Source of the DNA: Dechloromonas agitata is5
Lineage (GTDB): Bacteria; Pseudomonadota; Gammaproteobacteria; Burkholderiales; Rhodocyclaceae
Length of the DNA stretch: 64,000 nt
Assembly (NCBI RefSeq): GCF_000519045.1
Contig: NZ_KI912532.1
Span: 2,294,001 to 2,358,000, forward strand
Direction of reading: 5' to 3'
Shown here: positions 8,271 through 17,070 of the stretch, piece by piece
Numbering within the stretch: the first letter of the stretch is position 1
Layout of the letters: each line of letters begins with the position of its first letter
Notes under the pieces: model-generated
Told to the model about the DNA's origin: nothing
Databases searched by the model: none
What the model saw: only the letters and a program-made list of their open reading frames with translations
Program-made: the position numbers and the translations under genes

Positions 8271-9151
8271 GATGTTTTCTGTTGCAGCAATTCGATCAGC
8301 AGACGGGCAATGCGCACATCATAAAGCATGGCGAGATGGCCGACCGGCGGCAGTTCAATATCCTGGGCGCCGGGCAGGCGCTGGTTGTCCTGCGGCATGA
8401 CGTAGTTGTCGTAGGCGTTGCGCAGGCTGACGGCAGGTACCGCCAGCCGCTCGGCCGCCATGTCCTGCAGCCACAGGGAGCCGGTCGTCATCTCGCGGGA
8501 GTTCTGGCCGAAACCGATCCGGCTGAGGTCGCTCCCCATGTGCGGCGTCGCCAGCGTGATCAGGCGGGCGACCCGGTCCCGGCCATGACGGGCCAGGTAG
8601 CAACGGGCGATCAGGCCGCCCATGCTGTGACAGATCAGGGTGACCTGCCGGCTGCCGGTGGCAGCGCAGACTTCCTCGATACGCTGGTTGAGCAGGGGTT
8701 CCAGGCGGCCGAGACTGATGTAGGGGGGCGCCAGGCTGACACTGGCCACCGTATGGCCGGCCGCTTCGAGGCGGCGGCGGAGCAGCCACCAGACACCGCG
8801 GCTGCAGCCGTAACCGTGCACCAGCAGGATCGGTTGCTTGCCCGGAGCCAGCCGATCGGCCGGCATCCACAGACGCTCGAAGGGAATGACCAGGACGAAG
8901 GTGAGCAGGAAGGCGAGGTATTCGTCCCACATCAGGCGGGCGGTGCGGGCAAAGCCGAGGCGCGGTGCCGGCGAGGCGAGCGCCATGCCGAAGACCCAGG
9001 TGATGGCGTTGATGCCGGCCCGGATGCCGAGCAGACCGCCGAACGCACCACCAAGGGCAGCCGGCCAGTCGGCATGCAGGAACTGACGGCCGATGAAGAG
9101 GTAAGTGGCGATTTCGAGCGCGAGCCAGATCAGGAGGGAAATGGGAACCAT
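8267..9151 (-). CDS. Alpha/beta hydrolase (lipase/esterase-like) with N-terminal membrane segments
   Basis: 294 residues. Two or three hydrophobic segments occupy the first 100 residues, then an alpha/beta-hydrolase domain begins at PILLVHGYGCSRGVWW (oxyanion-hole region). The nucleophile elbow is CHSMGG (GxSxG type), and a His is available near the C-terminus in PVGHLAMLYD. It resembles triacylglycerol-lipase/PGAP1-like hydrolases. The substrate is not evident. First gene of the run with the aminopeptidase, overlapping it by four bases. Confidence 0.82.
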   Translation of the reverse strand: MVPISLLIWLALEIATYLFIGRQFLHADWPAALGGAFGGLLGIRAGINAITWVFGMALASPAPRLGFARTARLMWDEYLAFLLTFVLVIPFERLWMPADRLAPGKQPILLVHGYGCSRGVWWLLRRRLEAAGHTVASVSLAPPYISLGRLEPLLNQRIEEVCAATGSRQVTLICHSMGGLIARCYLARHGRDRVARLITLATPHMGSDLSRIGFGQNSREMTTGSLWLQDMAAERLAVPAVSLRNAYDNYVMPQDNQRLPGAQDIELPPVGHLAMLYDVRIARLLIELLQQKTS

Positions 9152-9158
9152 GGCGATC

Positions 9159-9875
9159 TCAGGCAGCTTCCACGTCCGGCTTGGGCAGCCAGATGCAGGC
9201 GCCCTTCGATTCCTTGTCGATGCCGGCCAGGTTTCTGGCGTGTTCGGCCAGTTCCTCTTCGCTGGCCCGGCGCACGGTCAGCGGCTTGCGCTGCCGGACC
9301 TGGCCATCGGCGCCGATCTTCGGGCGGGGTGCAGCGTCCGGTTCGATCATCAGGCTGTTCTGGCCGCGCGTCATGGCCAGGAAGACGTCGGCCAGCAATT
9401 CGGTATCGAGCAGGGCACCGTGCAGGGTGCGGGTCGAGTTGTCGATTTCGTAGCGCTCGCACAGCGCATCGAGGCTGTTGCGCTTGCCCGGGTGCAATTC
9501 CTTGGCCATCCTCAGCGTGTCGGTCACACCGTTGCAGATGGTTTCCACCGGCACCCGGTCGAGGCGGCGCAACTCGGCATTGAGGAAGCCGATGTCGAAC
9601 GGGGCGTTGTGGATGACCAATTCGGCGCCGCTGATGAACTCCAGGAATTCGTCGACGATGTCGGCGAACTTCGGCTTGTCGGCCAGGAATTCGAGTGTGA
9701 TGCCATGCACCGCCTGGGCGCCGGCGTCGATTTCACGTTCCGGATTGATGTACTTGTGCAGATGGCGGCCGGTCAGCCTGCGGTTTTCCATCTCGATGCA
9801 GGCGACTTCGATGATGCGGTGACCCGAGCGCGGGTCGAGACCGGTGGTTTCCGTATCGAGGACGATCTGGCGCAT
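9159..9875 (-). CDS. dnaQ: DNA polymerase III epsilon subunit (proofreading exonuclease)
   Basis: 238 residues. The DEDDh 3'-5' exonuclease motifs are all present: LDTETTGLDP at the N-terminus, IHNAPFDIGFL in the middle, and the H...D pair in GALLDTELLADV. The C-terminal tail that binds the polymerase alpha subunit is present, matching the full-length epsilon of betaproteobacteria. It lies directly after rnhA, the common rnhA-dnaQ pairing, with a nine-base gap. Confidence 0.95.
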   Translation of the reverse strand: MRQIVLDTETTGLDPRSGHRIIEVACIEMENRRLTGRHLHKYINPEREIDAGAQAVHGITLEFLADKPKFADIVDEFLEFISGAELVIHNAPFDIGFLNAELRRLDRVPVETICNGVTDTLRMAKELHPGKRNSLDALCERYEIDNSTRTLHGALLDTELLADVFLAMTRGQNSLMIEPDAAPRPKIGADGQVRQRKPLTVRRASEEELAEHARNLAGIDKESKGACIWLPKPDVEAA

Positions 9876-9884
9876 GATGCTTCC

Positions 9885-10331
9885 TTAACCCTTCAATTCT
9901 TCGATGCCGCGGTTGGCCAGGGCATCGGCGCGTTCGTTTTCCGGGTGGCCGGCATGGCCCTTGACCCAGATCCATTCCAGCTTGTGCTGGCGGACGAGGG
10001 CGTCGAGGGTTTGCCACAGATCGGCATTCTTGACCGGCTTTTTGTCGGCCGTCTTCCAGCCGTTGCGCTTCCAGCCGTGGATCCATTCGCTGATGCCCTT
10101 CAGGACATACTGCGAGTCGGTGTACACCTTGCCGACTACCGGCCGCTTGAGGGCTTCCAGGCCACGGATGGCGGCAGTCAGTTCCATGCGGTTGTTGGTC
10201 GTTTCCTTCTCGCCGCCCCACAACTCCTTTTCGTGCGGGCCGGCGCGCAGGATGGCGCCCCAGCCGCCGGGGCCGGGGTTGCCCTTGCAGGCGCCGTCGG
10301 TAAAGATTTCGATGCTGTCTTCAGTGGCCAT
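9885..10331 (-). CDS. rnhA: Ribonuclease HI
   Basis: 148 residues, standard RNase HI length. Catalytic carboxylates appear in order: [17 protein letters not shown] (Asp), [15 protein letters not shown] (Glu), VYTDSQYV (Asp) and the C-terminal [12 protein letters not shown] (Asp). The [20 protein letters not shown] basic protrusion is present. Start ATG 10331 overlaps the upstream methyltransferase gene by 11 bases. Confidence 0.96.
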   Translation of the reverse strand: MATEDSIEIFTDGACKGNPGPGGWGAILRAGPHEKELWGGEKETTNNRMELTAAIRGLEALKRPVVGKVYTDSQYVLKGISEWIHGWKRNGWKTADKKPVKNADLWQTLDALVRQHKLEWIWVKGHAGHPENERADALANRGIEELKG

Positions 10332-11037
10332 GAGTCTCTTTTTGGGTGATGGGGCGCAGCGCCTTGGCGCGCACCGGTTTTTTCTTCCAGTCCGGGGTGA
10401 TCAGGCGCATGCCGTGGGTGCGTTTGATGGCACGCAGGGCATAGACGCCGCCGGAAAAATTCCACCAGCGTTCGCCGGCGCGCAGGGTGGTCGGCCGACA
10501 TTGCAGCCACTGCAGGCGTTCGAGCGGCGGCAGGTAGCAGCCCAGGCAGCCCCGGTCGACTTCGAAACCGAGCAGTTTGAGCCAGTCCTTCAGACGGTTC
10601 AGGGACAGGTAGCTGCCGTTCCAGGGAAACTCGCCGCTGCGGTCGAAGCGGCGCTTGACGCCCCACAGGGATAGCGGATTGAAGCCGATGACGATGACCT
10701 GTCCCTCGGGAATCAGGATGCGCTCGACTTCGCGCAGGATCTGATGCGGCTCGTCACTGAATTCGAGAACATGCGGCAGGACGACGAGGTCCGTGCTGTT
10801 CGAGGCGATGGGCAGGGCAGCGTAGTGGCACCGGAGATCCGCGCTCCCCAGGTCGGCAGCCTTCTGGCGCAGCGGAATGCGGTTGGCGCGGAGGAAATCG
10901 GCCTGCGGCAGGCCGATCTGCAGCGCGTGGTAGCCGAATACGTCCGCCACCAGATCGTCGACCTGGCCCTGCTCCCAGGCGAGAACGTGCCGCCCCGGCA
11001 GGGATGCCAGCCAGCGGTCGAGACCGGGAATTGACAT
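10321..11037 (-). CDS. Class I SAM-dependent methyltransferase
   Basis: About 238 residues from ATG 11037 (an ORF extension to 11103 would reach into the gloB promoter region). Methyltransferase type 11-like core: [21 protein letters not shown] at the start, the [34 protein letters not shown] post-II/III region, and [16 protein letters not shown]. Motif I is atypical and lacks the classical GxGxG, as in the SmtA-like neighbours of rnhA-dnaQ in betaproteobacteria. The substrate is unknown. It diverges from gloB. Confidence 0.82.
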   Translation of the reverse strand: MSIPGLDRWLASLPGRHVLAWEQGQVDDLVADVFGYHALQIGLPQADFLRANRIPLRQKAADLGSADLRCHYAALPIASNSTDLVVLPHVLEFSDEPHQILREVERILIPEGQVIVIGFNPLSLWGVKRRFDRSGEFPWNGSYLSLNRLKDWLKLLGFEVDRGCLGCYLPPLERLQWLQCRPTTLRAGERWWNFSGGVYALRAIKRTHGMRLITPDWKKKPVRAKALRPITQKETHGH

Positions 11038-11065
11038 CCGGTTCGCCTCGCTCGATAGTTCCGGC

Positions 11066-11821
11066 ATGTTTGAAATCTCGTTCATTCCCGCATTCAAGGA
11101 CAATTACATCTGGCTGTTGACCCGGGGCAAGCGCGCTTTCGTCGTCGACCCCGGCGACGCCGCGACCGTTCAGGCCAGGCTGGCAAGCGAGGGGTTGTGC
11201 CTCGAAGGCATCCTGATCACCCATCATCATGCCGATCATCAGGGCGGCGTCGCCGAGCTGGCGGCAGGCTGGCCGGTCCGGGTCTATGCGCCGGGCAACG
11301 AGTCTATCACAGGCTGCACCGACCCCTTGTCGGGGGGGGAGTGCATCGACGTTCTCGGGGCGTCGATGTGGGTCATGGCGGTTCCCGGCCACACACGCGG
11401 CCATCTGGCCTATTACGCCGAGGGCGCTCTTTTCTGTGGCGATACGGTGTTCGGAGCCGGCTGTGGTCGCCTGTTCGAGGGCACGCCGGAACAGATGACG
11501 GCCTCGCTCGACCGCATCGCAGCCTTGCCGGATACGACGCGCCTCTACTGCGCCCACGAATACACGGAAATGAACCTGCGCTTTGCCGTTGCGGTCGAGC
11601 CGGCCAATGCAGCGCTGCAGGAGCGGGTTGCCCGGGTGGCGGCCCTGCGGGCGGTTGGCAAGGCCAGCGTGCCGTCGACGCTGGCTGAGGAAAAGGCGAC
11701 CAATCCCTTCCTGCGCTGCGGCGAACCGGCGGTGATCGATGCGGCGCTGCGTCAGGGGGCGGCCGGTCGCGACAAGGTGGCAGTCTTTGCCGCGATGCGC
11801 GGCTGGCGCAACACCTTCTAG
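11066..11821 (+). CDS. gloB: Hydroxyacylglutathione hydrolase (glyoxalase II)
   Basis: Hydrolyses S-lactoylglutathione to D-lactate in methylglyoxal detoxification. 251 residues with a metallo-beta-lactamase fold: the dinuclear metal motif THHHADHQGG, then PGHTRGHLAYY, GDTVFGAGCGRLFEG and YCAHEYTEMNLRFA, all diagnostic of GloB, and a C-terminal KATNPFLRC segment typical of the glutathione-binding domain. It diverges from the methyltransferase; its last four bases overlap the convergent response regulator. Confidence 0.95.
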   Translation: MFEISFIPAFKDNYIWLLTRGKRAFVVDPGDAATVQARLASEGLCLEGILITHHHADHQGGVAELAAGWPVRVYAPGNESITGCTDPLSGGECIDVLGASMWVMAVPGHTRGHLAYYAEGALFCGDTVFGAGCGRLFEGTPEQMTASLDRIAALPDTTRLYCAHEYTEMNLRFAVAVEPANAALQERVARVAALRAVGKASVPSTLAEEKATNPFLRCGEPAVIDAALRQGAAGRDKVAVFAAMRGWRNTF

Positions 11822-12210
11822 TTTTTGCGCTGGCGGATGCGCGTGCCGACGCGCGCCAGGGTGTCCAGGACGCGGGCGGCGTTGAAGGGCTTGATGATGA
11901 AGCCGCTGGCACCGTTCTGGATCGATTCCTGAACCGTCGCCGGGTCGGAATTGCCGGTCACCATGACAACCTCGATTTCGGGCTGTGTGGCCTTGATCTC
12001 GCACAGCGCCTCGATGCCGTTCTTCTCCGGCATCACCACATCCAGACAGACGATGTCCGGTTTCAGCCGTTCGGCGATATCGACAGCCAGCACGCCGTTG
12101 CTGGCCTCCCCGATCACGTCGTATTCCTCGCCGCGCAGCATGGCGCGCAGGACGCCGCGCATCATGTCGTTATCGTCGGCAATGACGACTGAAATCCGTT
12201 GCTTAGCCAT
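11818..12210 (-). CDS. Single-domain CheY-like response regulator
   Basis: 130 residues, receiver only. Acidic pair in VVIADDNDMM, phospho-acceptor Asp in IVCLDVVMPEKNG, Thr in VMVTGNS and Lys in FIIKPFN are all present. No output domain follows. It begins six bases after the stop of the REC-GGDEF gene, so the two are co-transcribed and the receiver may act with it in a phosphorelay or on the flagellar or c-di-GMP machinery. Confidence 0.9.
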   Translation of the reverse strand: MAKQRISVVIADDNDMMRGVLRAMLRGEEYDVIGEASNGVLAVDIAERLKPDIVCLDVVMPEKNGIEALCEIKATQPEIEVVMVTGNSDPATVQESIQNGASGFIIKPFNAARVLDTLARVGTRIRQRKN

Positions 12211-12216
12211 GGGGGT

Positions 12217-13158
12217 TCAGGTGGCGTCGAAACGGCAGACGCGGTCGCGTCCTTCCTGCTTGGCGCGGTAAAGGGCCTTGTCGGCTGCGGCAATCAGGTC
12301 GTCCGGCGGGTTGTCGAAACCAGGGGCGGCCGAGGCGATGCCGATACTCAGGGTGACATGACCGAAGGGTGACGAGTCGTGTGTGATGTTCAGTTCGCGG
12401 ATGCCATGCCGGATTTTCTCGGCCACCATCAGTGCGCCACCGATCGAAGTTTCGGCCAGGACGACAGCGAACTCTTCGCCGCCGAAGCGGGCCACGGTGT
12501 CCGACGGGCGCTCCGAGTGGCGGCTGATGGACCTGGCTACCTGGCGCAAGCACTCGTCGCCGGCCAGGTGGCCATAGGTGTCGTTGTACAACTTGAAGTA
12601 GTCGACATCGCACATCAGCAGGGCCACCGGGTTGGAGTGCCGGCGGGCGCGGCGCCACTCGAGCGAGAGGGCTTCGTCGAAATAGCGGCGATTGGCGATG
12701 CCGGTCAGGCCGTCACTGGACGAGATACGGATCAGTTCCTGATTGGCGGCGTCGAGCTTGCGGGTCAGCGAAACCAGCGAGGCGCGCATCAGGACCAGGC
12801 GTTGCATGGCGCGGATCTTGGCGCCAAGGACGATCTCACTGATCGGCTTGAGCAGGTAATCGTCGCCGCCAGCGGCGATGCCCTTTTCGATGTCGTCGTC
12901 CTTGCCGAGCGAGGAGAGGAAGATGATCGGCGTCCAGTCGCCGCCTTTCTCCATGGCGCGCACCTGGCGGGCGACAGCCAGGCCGTCCATGCCGGGCAGG
13001 ACGATGTCGAGCAGGATCAGGTCGGGGCGGTTCTGTTCGTAGAGCTGCAGCGCCGTTTCGCCACTTTCGGCACAGAGGGCGGTGGCCCCGAACTGTTCGA
13101 CGTATTGCCGGAGTACGGCGAGGTTGGCGCGACTGTCTTCGACGATGAGTATTTTCAT
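12217..13158 (-). CDS. Response regulator with GGDEF domain (diguanylate cyclase)
   Basis: About 313 residues from ATG 13158, at MKILIVEDSRANLAV. The N-terminal receiver carries its Asp in LILLDIVLPGMDG and Lys in YLLKPIS. The GGDEF domain has an intact active site, ARFGGEEFAVVLAE, and an allosteric I-site RPSD five residues before it, so the enzyme should make c-di-GMP and be product-inhibited. PleD/WspR-like in layout. It sits between a small membrane protein upstream and a lone receiver downstream on the same strand. Confidence 0.93.
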   Translation of the reverse strand: MKILIVEDSRANLAVLRQYVEQFGATALCAESGETALQLYEQNRPDLILLDIVLPGMDGLAVARQVRAMEKGGDWTPIIFLSSLGKDDDIEKGIAAGGDDYLLKPISEIVLGAKIRAMQRLVLMRASLVSLTRKLDAANQELIRISSSDGLTGIANRRYFDEALSLEWRRARRHSNPVALLMCDVDYFKLYNDTYGHLAGDECLRQVARSISRHSERPSDTVARFGGEEFAVVLAETSIGGALMVAEKIRHGIRELNITHDSSPFGHVTLSIGIASAAPGFDNPPDDLIAAADKALYRAKQEGRDRVCRFDAT

Positions 13159-13187
13159 GGCGCTGCCGTGCAAGCAATCGGTGCAGT

Positions 13188-13586
13188 CTAGCGGCAATAT
13201 TGTTTGAAGAAAACCAGCGCACCAACGGCGATGCCGACTGCGACGGCTCCCCAGATGATGCCCCAGAGCAGCGACTGACTCGCCTCGCGATGCGCGGCGC
13301 GTTGCCGGTATTCGACAAAACGCTGGAATTCGCCCAGCGTCAGCACGGCGGTAAAGCCAAAGAAGATCATGCCGCAGAACATTGCGATGATCGTGCCGTT
13401 ACTCAATTCACGGCACGAGTTTCCGGCTTGCCGCAGGAAGACCAGGACGGCGTCGGTACGGAAGGCATACGTCGCCAGCAGATAGGCCAGCCCGGCAAAG
13501 GCGCTGACCAGGCCAATGCCCAGCCAGGTCTGCCATTGCTTCAATTGTTCCAGCAAGGCGCTTATTTCATCGATCAACCACTTCAT
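13188..13586 (-). CDS. Small membrane protein of unknown function
   Basis: 132 residues with three predicted membrane helices, around residues 20-42, 65-88 and 108-127. An amphipathic N-terminus (WLIDEISALLEQLKQWQTW) precedes them. No family recognised. It is 29 bases upstream of the diguanylate cyclase start on the same strand and may supply a membrane partner to that signalling pair, but this rests on position only. Confidence 0.7.
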   Translation of the reverse strand: MKWLIDEISALLEQLKQWQTWLGIGLVSAFAGLAYLLATYAFRTDAVLVFLRQAGNSCRELSNGTIIAMFCGMIFFGFTAVLTLGEFQRFVEYRQRAAHREASQSLLWGIIWGAVAVGIAVGALVFFKQYCR

Positions 13587-13661
13587 ATCGTTGTGCTTAG
13601 ATTGGGATTTGTTGCTGTTATGTTAGATTTGAGGAATCCGGAGCAAGAAGGGCAGAATATC

Positions 13662-16600
13662 ATGGGGCAGCAAGGGTCCAGCCATTCCGTCGCAACCTCG
13701 CGACTTTCGACCATCGTCAAATCCCCGCGCAGCCGGAAGTTCGGCAAGTGGTTCGCCATTTTCCTGCTGCTCTTCACCGTCTTCGGCTTTTTTGCCGCGC
13801 CCCCCCTCGCCAAGTCCATCTTGCTCAGGCAACTGTCGCAACAGCTGCACCGCGAGGTGAGCATCGAGCAGATTGCAATCAACCCCTACGCCCTGTCGGC
13901 CCGCGTCAATGGCCTGTCGATCAAGGCCGAGGGCGGCAAGGAAGTGGCCGGCTTCGACGAGCTGTTCGTCAACCTGTCTTCCGCCTCGATCTTCAAGCTG
14001 GCTGCCGTTGTTGACGAAATCCGCTTGCAAGGGTTGCGTGTCGCCGTGGCACGGGTAGCGGAGGGACGCTACGACATCTCCGACCTGCTCGATGAATGGA
14101 TGAAGCCGAAGGATGAGCCGGATAACGGCACGCCGCGCTTCTCACTGAACAACATCCAGGTGCTCAACGGCAAGATCGTCTTCGACGACCAGCCGAAGGG
14201 CAAGGTGCATACGATCAGTGACCTCAACCTGACCGTGCCGTTCATCTCCAGCCTGCCCTATCAGGCCGAGGTGCTGGTCAGTCCGTCGTTCTCGGCCAAC
14301 ATCAATGGTTCGCAGCTGGCCCTGACCGGCGAGAGCAAGCCCTTCTCGACGACGCACGAAAGCCAGCTGAACCTCGATCTCGACCGTTTCGACCTGTCCG
14401 TCCTGCAGCCCTACCTGCCGGAATCGCTGCCGTTCCGACTGAATGCCGGCCTGCTCGATACCGAGATGAAGGCCATGTTCAAGGAAGTCTCGGACCAGGT
14501 CTATTCGGTCAGCGTGGTCGGGGCGGCGCATGTGTCCGGGCTGTCGGTCGGGGAGCCTGATCAGTCGCCGCTGCTCGACTGGAAGCGCCTCGATGTCGAG
14601 CTCGAACAGATCGACCCGATCAACCGCGTCGCCGCTGTCCGGCGCGTCGGGCTGGACGGGCTGGAGGTCAGCCTGGCGGTGAACAAGCAGGGAGAATTCA
14701 ACGTTTTGCGCGTGCTCGACAAGTTGGCTGCCGCGACGCCGGCCAAGCCGGCAAAGGAAGACAAACCAGCCGAACCGGGCAAGCCGTTCGCGTGGACGCT
14801 CGGCGAGTTTGCGCTGAGCAACGGCTTGCTGCGCTGGCAGGATCAATCCAACCCGACGCCGGTAGCCGGTGAAGTGCGCAAGCTGCAGGCCCGCGTTGGC
14901 AAGGTGGATGGCAGGCTGGTTGAGCCGATCGTCATTGATGAGGTGAGTTACCAGATCGATCTGGGCGAGCGCTTCAAGGTCGAGGGGATGGCCTTCAAGG
15001 GGATCAAGGTCGATCTGCCGGGGCGGCAGGTCGATATCGCCGAGGTGAGCAATAACGGCACCCGGGCCCGCATGCTGCGTGACAAGGACGGCCGGATCGA
15101 ATGGGTCAGCCCGCCGGCGCTCAAGGCGGCGCGGGCGACGAATGCCCAGCCCCCAGCCAAGGCGAAGGACGAGAAGCCGTGGGTCGGCCGTCTCGGCAAA
15201 CTGGTGGTGGACGATGTCGCTTTCCGCTTCGAGGACCGCACGACGCAGCCGGTTGCCGTCCAGGAAATCGAGGGATTCAGCCTGCACGGCGAGGAGCTGA
15301 CCAACGCACCAAACCAGAAGGGCAAGATCGCCCTGAAGACCAAGATCAACCAGAAGGGCAGCCTGAATGTCGATGGCAGCCTGCAGGTCGTTCCGCTCGA
15401 GGTGGCGGTCAAGGTCGAGACGCTGGCGGTGCCGCTCATGCCGCTGGAGCCCTACGTCGGCCAATTCCTGAATGTGTCGCTGCATCGCGGACTGATCTCG
15501 AACAAGGGCGAGGCGATGGCCAGGCTCGATACGGCCGGGTTGAAAGCGGGCTACAAGGGTAATTTCACGCTGGGTGACTTTCTGGCGGTGGACAAGGCGA
15601 ACAGCGCCGATTTCCTGAAATGGAAGTCACTGTATTTCGGTGGCATCGATTTCCGGCTGGAGCCGATGGCGGTCAACATCGGCGAGATTGCCTTGTCGGA
15701 TTTCTACTCGCGCTTGATCCTCAACAAGGATGGCCGCCTGAACGTGGCGGACATCGTCAAGCAGCCGGCCGGCAAGGCGGCCGAAGCGAAGCCGGTCGAG
15801 CCGACTGCTGCCGCAGCGGGCAGCGAGACGAAGGAAGCGGCCAGGGCGGCTCCTCCGGCTGTGGCACCCACCAAGCCGCCCCTGCCGATCAGGATCGCCA
15901 AGATCACCCTGCAGAACGGCACGGTGAATTTCTCGGATTTCTTCGTCAAGCCGAATTACACGGTCAATGTCACCCGGCTGGGCGGTCGGGTCAATGGCCT
16001 GTCGTCGGCGGCCGATACCGTCGCCGACATGGAGTTGCGTGGCAAGTACGCCAATTCGGCGCCGGTCGAGATTCTCGGCAAGCTCAACCCGCTGGCGGCC
16101 AAATCCTTCCTCGACATCAAGGCGGCGATCACCGGGGTCGACCTGACGGGTTTCTCGCCGTATTCCGGCAAGTACGCCGGTTACGCCATCGAGAAGGGCA
16201 AGCTGTCGCTGAACGTCGCCTACAAGCTGGAAAACAACCAGCTGGCGGCTGAAAACCGCTTGTTCATTGATCAGTTCACCTTCGGCGACAAGGTGGAAAG
16301 CCCGGATGCGACGACCTTGCCGGTCAACCTGGCGATTTCCCTGCTCAAGAACAACCGGGGCGAAATCGACCTCAATCTGCCGATTTCCGGTTCGTTGGAT
16401 GATCCGGAATTTTCCATCGGCGGCCTGATCATCAAGGTCATCGTCAACCTCTTCGTCAAGGCGGTGACTTCACCCTTTGCGCTGCTCGGCTCGATGTTCG
16501 GCAGCGGTGAGGAGTTGTCCAATGTCGAATTCGCGGTCGGCCGAGCCAGCATCGATGCGGCGGCGACCAAGAAGCTGGAAAGCCTGGCCAAGGCGCTGGT

Positions 16601-17063
16601 CGAGCGCAATTCGCTGAAGCTGGAGATCACAGGCCGGGCCGATCCGGAAATCGACCGGGAAGGTCTCAAGCGCGTCGCCATCGAGCGGGCGATGAAGGCC
16701 GAGAAATTGAAGGATCTGAAGAAATCTGGCGAGGGCAAGTCGCTGGACGAGATCGAGATTGCACCGACGGAGGTCAAGACCTACCTGACCCGGGCCTACA
16801 AGGAAGCCAAGTTCCCGAAGCCACGTAACGTGATCGGTTTGCAGAAGGAATTACCGGTCGAGGAGATGGAAAAGCTGATGCTGACCAACCTGCCGGCGAC
16901 CGACGACGACATCAAGGCGCTGGCCGACCGCCGGGCCGAGGTGGTGCAGGGCTGGCTGGTCGAGCAGGGCAAGGTGCCGCCCGAGCGGGTCTTCCTGTTG
17001 CCGGCGAAGGTCGAGCATGACGACAAGGGCAAGGGTAGCCGGGCCGATTTTTCCCTGAGGTAA
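13662..17063 (+). CDS. DUF748 (AsmA-like) envelope protein with C-terminal OmpA-like region
   Basis: About 1133 residues from ATG 13662 (ATG 13620 in the same frame is possible). A basic N-terminus and one membrane helix (KWFAIFLLLFTVFGFFAAPPL) are followed by a long periplasmic beta-rich domain of the DUF748/AsmA type, with repeated INPYALSARVNGLSIKAEGG-like and LNLTVPF segments. Pro/Ala-rich linkers occur near residues 365-375 and 705-735. Residues from about 955 resemble an OmpA-like domain (VEFAVGRASIDAAATKKLESLAKAL, then LEITGRADPE). Proteins of this architecture are thought to help lipid transport or envelope integrity; that role is inferred. Confidence 0.88.
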   Translation: MGQQGSSHSVATSRLSTIVKSPRSRKFGKWFAIFLLLFTVFGFFAAPPLAKSILLRQLSQQLHREVSIEQIAINPYALSARVNGLSIKAEGGKEVAGFDELFVNLSSASIFKLAAVVDEIRLQGLRVAVARVAEGRYDISDLLDEWMKPKDEPDNGTPRFSLNNIQVLNGKIVFDDQPKGKVHTISDLNLTVPFISSLPYQAEVLVSPSFSANINGSQLALTGESKPFSTTHESQLNLDLDRFDLSVLQPYLPESLPFRLNAGLLDTEMKAMFKEVSDQVYSVSVVGAAHVSGLSVGEPDQSPLLDWKRLDVELEQIDPINRVAAVRRVGLDGLEVSLAVNKQGEFNVLRVLDKLAAATPAKPAKEDKPAEPGKPFAWTLGEFALSNGLLRWQDQSNPTPVAGEVRKLQARVGKVDGRLVEPIVIDEVSYQIDLGERFKVEGMAFKGIKVDLPGRQVDIAEVSNNGTRARMLRDKDGRIEWVSPPALKAARATNAQPPAKAKDEKPWVGRLGKLVVDDVAFRFEDRTTQPVAVQEIEGFSLHGEELTNAPNQKGKIALKTKINQKGSLNVDGSLQVVPLEVAVKVETLAVPLMPLEPYVGQFLNVSLHRGLISNKGEAMARLDTAGLKAGYKGNFTLGDFLAVDKANSADFLKWKSLYFGGIDFRLEPMAVNIGEIALSDFYSRLILNKDGRLNVADIVKQPAGKAAEAKPVEPTAAAAGSETKEAARAAPPAVAPTKPPLPIRIAKITLQNGTVNFSDFFVKPNYTVNVTRLGGRVNGLSSAADTVADMELRGKYANSAPVEILGKLNPLAAKSFLDIKAAITGVDLTGFSPYSGKYAGYAIEKGKLSLNVAYKLENNQLAAENRLFIDQFTFGDKVESPDATTLPVNLAISLLKNNRGEIDLNLPISGSLDDPEFSIGGLIIKVIVNLFVKAVTSPFALLGSMFGSGEELSNVEFAVGRASIDAAATKKLESLAKALVERNSLKLEITGRADPEIDREGLKRVAIERAMKAEKLKDLKKSGEGKSLDEIEIAPTEVKTYLTRAYKEAKFPKPRNVIGLQKELPVEEMEKLMLTNLPATDDDIKALADRRAEVVQGWLVEQGKVPPERVFLLPAKVEHDDKGKGSRADFSLR

Positions 17064-17070
17064 GCAGTCG

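Noticed and set aside
14142..15485. Long minus-strand ORF of 447 codons inside the DUF748 gene
   Set aside because: Opposite-strand shadow in a GC-rich gene. The plus-strand frame has coherent protein features across the whole span, while this one is Arg/Asp/Gln-rich with no motif.
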